NCBI GenBank assembly: GCA_959347315.1
Contig: OY365814.1
Location: 1,802,033-1,866,032, forward strand
DNA length: 64,000 nt
Reading direction: 5' to 3'
From: Bimastos eiseni
Taxonomy: Eukaryota; Annelida; Clitellata; Crassiclitellata; Lumbricidae
The notes below the pieces were generated by a model that searched no databases, was not told the DNA's origin, and worked only from the letters and a program-made list of their open reading frames with translations. Both the position numbers and the translations under genes were made by a program. Shown here one piece after another: positions 57,944 through 64,000 of the stretch (its first letter is position 1; each line of letters opens with the position of its first letter).

Positions 57944-58695
57944 ATGACATTTTTCACAGAACTTGGAAGACTAAAGAGACACAGTAAAATTCATACAGGA
58001 GAAAAACGTTATATATGCCCTGTTTGTAAGAAAGGATTCACAATATTAGGAAGTCTAAAGATACATGGAAGAACTCATACAGGAGAAAAACCATACATAT
58101 GTCTGGTTTGTAATAAAGGATTCACACAACTTGGACATCTACAGATTCACAGAAACACACATACAGGTGAGAAATCACACAAATTGAATGTTTGTAATAG
58201 GATATTCACATGACATGGCCGATTAGATATTCACTTAAGATCTCACACAGGAGCAAAACCATACATATGTGAGATTATTTGTAATAAAGGATTCACACAA
58301 CTTGGACATCTTAAAAAACACAGAAGAATTCATGCGACTGTGATCAACACACATGCAATAAATCTTATGCCAAGAGTGATGTTTCAAAGATGCAGCTTAA
58401 ACTCAATGCAGGAAGACAGCCAGACGATCGTAAGATGAGAAGTGAAGTAATCGCTAATCTATCTGATCCTTTCATTAGATGTACAGCCGTTATCTATAAA
58501 CCAATTGAACGTTTGTCAAAAATCATATATCCAGATTCTTGTGGAGTTGTGGGTCCTCTACCTATAGTTAATAATAAACAATGTATAAAATCTTTTGGAT
58601 GTGGCATTTGTGATGAATTGTTTGAATACGAGGATAAATTGCTGGACCATTGTTCTAGCCATCGATTTTCTCCATCAGACGAATTATTTGCTTAA
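57944..58695 (+). pseudogene. Zinc-finger pseudogene, inverted copy of the 47.6-49.0 kb gene
   Basis: It opens MTFFTELGRLKRHSKIHTGE and has three clean fingers, then an in-frame TGA (58,212), a finger with one added codon (CEIICNKGF) and a one-base deletion in the spacer (GTGATCAAC against GTGAATCAAC). The tail from 58,390 is in the right frame again and differs little from the gene ([26 protein letters not shown]), ending with the same CGICDELFEYEDKLLDHC finger. Homology continues about 100 bp into the 3' flank. It has far fewer fingers than the gene, so it is a truncated, recent, non-functional copy. Confidence 0.85.
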
Positions 58696-58799
58696 TTATG
58701 ACGCCATACAATTAGAGTTAAAATAAATTGTTTTATATATAGATTATATGCTATAAAAATGTTGCTATGCATACATGAATATTTACTTTGTTCCAGTTT

Positions 58800-59930
58800 C
58801 TTATCAACATGCATTGTTCTGATATTGAAAGTGGAGAGGTTCCTCTTTAAAGGCATCACCAATCTAAGGTGTTACCTCCTTCTTGCATAATCGTAAGACT
58901 AGAATTGTTGCTGGTCATCCAAATAAAATGTGCTGTGGTTATGATTGATTCAATTAAGTATTTTGTTATACGTTGCACCACTTGACGGATATATTCTTGA
59001 ATATCAGACTTTGCTGCACTTATTCTTCTTCTGGACTAAGTTGATGATGGAGCGATTTACTGCATGCACATCTGTTTGTCAGTGTTTTGAGATGTTGATA
59101 CTTAGCGCATTATCGGTGCATTCACAATGAATTTAACAAAACAGTTAAGTGTTTTATTCTACTTACATATAGTGTTTGACATTAGATATTTGTTGTTTTT
59201 TTCGATTTTTGTGAATGTTATGATAAAATTGATTCGGTTCCTAACCACTGAATAAATAAGATGCTTGTTGTGAATTCAAATAGCCTGCTTATAATAATCT
59301 CTCTGAATGAAATATATTATTTGTGTAATAGACAGGATACTTCACATTGACCATTTCCATTGTTTTGTAACAATATAAGTTGGATTGACGACAAATTATT
59401 GCTAAATAAGAGCTTGATTAGTGAAAAAATCATAACGCTCCCATAACGAAAAAGGTAAAACGATAAATTACAGAGTTATGATCCTGCTCGGCCTAATTAT
59501 GCGTAATTCTCTACCAACTTTACAGGTGTTCCGTATTATCTCTGGATCATTGCTTCTCAGTATCTCTCTTGCTTCGTTTCAGTTGTCTCCTCTCTGTTCA
59601 AGCCCTTGACGTTTACAATCAATTTCATGCATTTATAAATGTTGCTTAATTTATTTTTGAATTCGTCTAGAAAGTAACGCAGAAGATAATCTGATAATGC
59701 GCCAGATTTATAATTGTTCATGCAATATTTTAAGACAATGTTAATTGGGTCTAAAAGTCTAAAACCGAGGTTTGCTCTCTTTAAACCTGCAGAGCTGAAT
59801 TCAGTGCCAGTAAATTGGAAAAGCCCAGAAAGTTTGTATAAGAAAATTGAAGCAACAATAATGGAACAAAGTAATGGAATTTATTTGCCAAATCTGTAGA
59901 TAACTTTGACTCAACCACTGCAAGACAAGG
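58800..59930. other. Unassigned AT-rich sequence
   Basis: Small ORFs at 58,945-59,130 and 59,714-59,899 (+) carry no recognised domain or splice support. Confidence 0.35.
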
Positions 59931-60446
59931 CAAATGATGATCCATCGTCCACCTTTCCTTTCAAGAGAGGCTGCGCAAAGTGTGACATCAATGAACATCC
60001 CTGGTATGGCATTAACAGTCGACATGAAGGCCACCGTCCATGTCAACAATATACTAGCGACCTGGTTGCGGTCGCTTTTTTGCCCTGTCAATTCACGCCC
60101 TTCACGTTGTATCCAGGGCGACAACGATTGCGAAACTCATGTACGGCGCCCCCGCTTGGTGCCATCAAGGGACCGTACGCGAATAGAGAAATTCCTCTGC
60201 CGAATGAAGAGAGCAGCTTACTTTACGGAAGGATCTGAGGATGCCGAGACTGTGGTGCTGGCAACCGAAGAAGGTCTCCTACGATCGGTTGTGACAAGAA
60301 GTAGACCTACACATGTCCTAAATTCGATATTCCCACCAGTCGCAAAAAGTCGTTATGATCGTAGACCTAGACCACATAAATTCAGACTGCCTGTGAAGGA
60401 TGACAAGAACTTCATCCCTCGAGTCCTAAACATGACTCTTATGTAG
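59930..60446 (+). mobile_element. Non-LTR retrotransposon C-terminal fragment
   Basis: Plus-strand reading across frames gives LFALSIHALHVVSRATTIAK, LMYGAPAWCHQGTV, then THVLNSIFPPVAKSRYDRRP, RPHKFRLPVKDDKNFIPRVL. The pattern LHVV..AT.IAKL.Y..PAW followed by H.L...P........RPH...LP....NFI.R.L is the classical C-terminus of jockey/CR1-type polyproteins. Several frame breaks show it is dead. Confidence 0.75.
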
Positions 60447-61655
60447 AATCTCCCAACGAATTCTCTTTATTATAGTAATTTATTATAGTACTATCTCAAA
60501 CTCGATTGAATCAGACTCTGGTAATAAACAACTAACATATTGTAATGGTTTGCGGTGTGACATTCCAAAAATATCAATAAACGAATATTTTTCCGAGGCG
60601 CGGAAGGTTTTGGAACGATAAATTAAGTACCGACTAAAAGCCCTTTTCCCGTGTTTACGATTCCAAGACCCAGTGCGGTTTAATATCGCGATAAAGTATC
60701 GCAATACTTGGTATCGCAAATAACTTTGGTGAGTAGAATCTATCGCAACGAGTATCATTCTTAGACGAGTATCGCGATAGTTTTATTTTCCTGGTATCGT
60801 ATGTGTATCGCGACATTGTTCTTTAGCCTGTCTGTGATACTCGATACCAATGATACCAATGCTTTTCCCATTGAAATTTAATTGTTACGCTTCGAAAAGT
60901 TTATACGGCCGAAAGAGACCACATAAACCTTGGTGTGAACAGACGGAATAATTTGGCCTAGCCTATAAATAGGAAAATGACCGAAGTAGGGCTGTGTCCA
61001 TATGCGAACAGAGGTAAAAGTGGCTGGCCTAATTAATTTCAGAGTGCTTGCGAAGTTAGTCGATGTTGAAACCGAATAGGACTGAAGAAAGTCAAGAAAC
61101 GAAGATCGCCAGAACGGTATAAGAGCTTTGTGTTCGAACAGCTTGCCTGCAGGCTACTTCAAATTACACTGTGATTGGCCCAAGCGATCCGTGGGAGATT
61201 CTCTTTAATTGTCGGTGCATGAATTATAACTCATTCGTAGAGCGATTTCTGCAAACATATTGAAAAGTAGGCTATTGGTAAAAGCATTGGTAGGTATTGG
61301 AATTTCAATACTTTTCGGAAAAAGTATTGCTTGGCCTATTGCTATTGCAATACTTTTCTCAGGTATTACGAACAGCCCTGCCAGAACCTGTTTTCATAAG
61401 TAGGCCTAAACCTTCTCCCGCGCCGTCTAATCCAGATCCTGGCCACGGTTTAAAGTAAAGACCCTCCCCATGACTGACTATCTTATGGCTCTGCCTCCTT
61501 TTTCGATGTACATCGAACCATTCGATCCTCTGATTTTGTCTAAAACTCTAGACCATACCAGGCCTATCGAGAGGTGGGGGCAATGCACATTTGCCCATGT
61601 CCGGGGGGCTTTTGTCCGTTCCCACAATCACTCTTTTAATTTGTTTTAAACCCAC
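60447..61655. other. Unassigned, with TATCGCGATA-type palindromic words
   Basis: TATCGCGATA-like words recur at 60,680-60,860 (TATCGCGATAAAGTATCGC and others) and TATTGG/CAATAC words at 61,270-61,375, ending in ATTACGAACAGCCCTG. They resemble palindrome-rich termini of hAT-type elements; the borders were not resolved. Confidence 0.4.
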
Positions 61656-61659
61656 ATAA

Positions 61660-61925
61660 TTCACAGTGGTATGGTTTCTCTCCCGTATGAATAATCTAAA
61701 ATGAGTTATGTATGCATGCATTCACGTGTAACCATGATGGCTTATTTATCTTCAGAGTGGTTTTTCAAATCTAATGGCGTCTCATGACTGAAGTGTTTGA
61801 GAATGTGAAAGACAATGCGATTTCATGGTTTCTCTCCAAAATGCGTCTTCGTGTGATATGCTTCAAGGCATTAGTTTCAAACTTACATCATCTGCGTGAC
61901 TGCCAACATTCACACGAACTAGTTG
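61660..61925 (-). pseudogene. Highly degraded zinc-finger relic
   Basis: Minus-strand pieces ALKHITR, GEKP, VFHILKHFSHET and SYGRETIPL resemble finger helices and linkers, with no intact finger. Confidence 0.4.
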
Positions 61926-62570
61926 ATGTGATTTTGAACAAAGTTTTACTAAAATAAGTGAGTGTATACTATATACTCGGCATAAATGACAACTTTATAA
62001 GCAGAAAGGCCCGTGACGTACAGAGCTTACATAATATTGATTGCAACACTGAAAAACAATTGCAATTCGGTAGTCTACATTCGGGTTTACAATAATTATC
62101 GCTTCCTCTGGGCCAGTGTCATTGTTTTGACTGTGGCAGAACCAATTCGCCATTTTCTGTCAGACGTCTTATGAACTTGGGTTCATGTACATTTAGGCCA
62201 ACATTGAATACGTGCAGCCCTTCCGCTACCAACAGGTGCATCTGATCTGGGAGCGGACAAATTATTAATCAGCAGCCTTCATAACACCTGGTAATTTCCT
62301 GCGTGGTAGCTGTCTGTGGTTTTTAATTAAAGGTGTCGTTCAGGTACATTCGTAAGAAATCCGCTACCTTTATACACCTGCCAGACAAAGCGCTGTGCGT
62401 CTTGCCAGCTCGTCTGGTCATTAGTTCCTGCAGTTATTAGACACTACACTTTGCAATGCAGCGTAGTGTAATGTAATTTAATGTGCATTAATGAACAGGA
62501 GAGTAGGATAATTGCTCCTCTGACAATTGCCCCCCCCCCGCTTTGGGTAGGACATTTGCCCCTATATTGT
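61926..62570. other. Unassigned sequence
   Basis: Ends in ACAATTGCCCCCCCCCCGC and GGACATTTGCCCC words, resembling the 15-bp word arrays. No gene supported. Confidence 0.35.
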
Positions 62571-62757
62571 ATGTATGTATGTATGTACGTATGCATGTGT
62601 TTGTATGTGTGTATGTATGTATGTATGTATGTATGTATGTATGTATGTATGTATGTATGTATGCATGTATGTATGTGTATGTATGTATGTATGTATGTAT
62701 GTATGTATGTATGTATGTATGTATGTATGTATGTATGTATGTATGTATGTATGTATG
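62571..62757. repeat. (TATG)n microsatellite
   Basis: About 187 bp of GTAT/TATG with a few TG and GC variants. Tyr-Val-Cys-Met and Thr-Tyr-Ile-His frames are by-products. Confidence 0.98.
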
Positions 62758-62984
62758 CGTGTGCATCTGAGCTTGTATATGAAATCACATATTTATGCAT
62801 GTGAGTTTATTCATAACATCTATTCATTTATTCATACATGTAGGCGTGGCCTATATTGTAATGTAGACCTATGCCATGAAGGCTCACAACGCCAATTATT
62901 ATGTTGGCTATGATTAGACTAGAATTATATGCGCAGGTATCAGTGGTCGGCTAGTTTCAGTTTGACGACACCGTGTGACAGTGA

Positions 62985-63420
62985 TGTATGGTCTCGAGAC
63001 GTCTCGAGACCGTTTTTTAATGTCTCGGTCTCGGAAGCCTGCTGTCTCGGTCTCGGTCTCGAGGTTAGTGTCTCGAATTTTTAGAAACTGTCTTGAAGTG
63101 AATGTCATATTCTGTCTCGAACAAGTGGTCTCGATAAGTTTCGTGTGAACTGTCTTAAATCTTGCACGACAATATAAAAACAGTTCTCAGGAATTTATAC
63201 TGTATACATTATAAGTTTCAAATTGAAATTACAAATAAACATTATTCCCGAAAACTGATACATTATCATTTTCCAGCATTTTATATAGGATCACTTGTCT
63301 TTTACTGTCTCGTACTGTCTTGAACCTAGTGTCTTGGTCTCGGTCTTGGTACATCACTGTCTCGGTCTCGGTCTCGGCACCCTACTGTCTCGGTCTCGTC
63401 TTGGTCTTGTAGTTTCATGT
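62985..63420. repeat. GAGACC-rich dispersed repeat, inverted copy 2
   Basis: Its reverse complement matches 21,600-21,920, including the unique core (AGTTTCAAATTGAAATT region). GTCTCGGTCTCGG words lie on both sides. Confidence 0.8.
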
Positions 63421-64000
63421 CTTGCATACAACACTGCCGTGTCATAACAACGATCATTAACGTCGTCCTCCTCCTTTATCCAGGCTTTGGACTGACATTG
63501 CCATATTGCAAGGTGTGGTGGAGTTACCCAGGTAAGAATTTATGTCACATATTATTTAGCAATCACCTAGCAGCTAGAACCTCCGAATGGCCTATCGTCG
63601 AACCCAATGAAATGCAGGTCATCCTTAAATTCTTCCTAGTACCGTCGCTACAGGTAAATTTCAGATAGTTGTTTATTTGTATAAAAGCCACGTGTGCCTT
63701 CAACACCGATGCATAGCTGATCAAGGTGCACCCAGCGCCGAATTGGCCCACGCCCACAGCAAAGCAACTCAGTGATCAATCGACTCCGTATAGACTCGCA
63801 GACAGCAGCGCCGACAAGAGGGCTTAATTGCCTTCCGATCACGAGCTGGGCTTGGAATTGGGCACTGCGGGTATAAGCTTAGCTTACCCCTCGCAGACAA
63901 AGACGACCCTTTGCATTCATGGCATTTAGCGACAGGTATAAGCTCGCAATGCAATGAAAGGACTGCATCGAAGCATCGTTTCAAAGGCGATAACATACCA
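63421..64000. other. Unassigned sequence at window end
   Basis: A strong donor-like CCCAG/GTAAGA at 63,530 and CTACAG/GTAAAT at 63,655 raise the possibility of exons running past the window, but the coding frames are not recognised. Confidence 0.3.

Noticed and set aside
62444..62913. Cys-Met-Tyr-Val and Thr-Tyr-Ile-His ORFs
   Set aside because: Translations of the (TATG)n microsatellite.

Overview
This is an AT-rich, intron-bearing, repeat-saturated animal nuclear sequence. The evidence is GT-AG introns, a tandem C2H2 zinc-finger exon, death-fold (CARD) and NHL-type propeller exons, tRNA-derived SINEs, several non-LTR retrotransposon clades and hAT transposons. I cannot name the species; a marine invertebrate is a guess only. 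No bacterial-style operon, rRNA or convincing tRNA gene is visible. Most of the 64 kb is transposable elements and tandem repeats.

The main genic content is a pair of paralogous multi-exon genes facing each other. Gene A (+, about 16.0-23.4 kb) and gene B (-, about 40.0-33.1 kb) each carry, in the same order and with matching splice phases, an F-box-like exon (187 bp in both), a CARD exon, an exon for a domain I cannot name with confidence, and an NHL-like beta-propeller exon. A decayed third propeller copy lies at 24.6-25.0 kb. The architecture suggests a ubiquitin-ligase adaptor joined to death-fold signalling, possibly innate immunity; that role is inference. The propeller exon does not match the phase of the preceding exon in either copy, so an exon is missing from my model or the propeller is a separate transcript.

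A second gene is a C2H2 zinc-finger gene (-, 47.6-49.0 kb). It has a decayed, inverted copy at 57.9-58.7 kb, and older zinc-finger remnants lie at about 1.1, 45.6 and 61.7 kb. Both the zinc-finger gene and gene A are broken only by one extra base in an A run, which points to assembly error as much as to pseudogenes.

Layout: 0-9.5 kb holds a zinc-finger remnant, a nested hAT-like element with target duplication, foldback-type repeats with a 58-copy 15-bp array, and a non-LTR 3' end. 9.5-13 kb is mostly unassigned. 13-16 kb holds foldback elements, one with an 11-bp target duplication next to gene A. 16-25 kb is gene A and its broken relative. 25-33 kb is a transposon graveyard with AAT-microsatellite-associated retrotransposons. 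33-40 kb is gene B. 40-47 kb holds repeats, a hAT transposase and a zinc-finger remnant. 47-59 kb is the zinc-finger gene, a delimited hAT-like element, large foldback arrays and the zinc-finger pseudogene. 59-64 kb holds a retrotransposon 3' end, a TATG microsatellite and a GAGAC-rich repeat.

The recurrent signal at larger scale is a repeat family that pairs internal units of about 35 bp, in both orientations, with outer arrays of different 15-16-bp words. Where ends can be defined they look like transposons whose inverted termini are themselves minisatellites.
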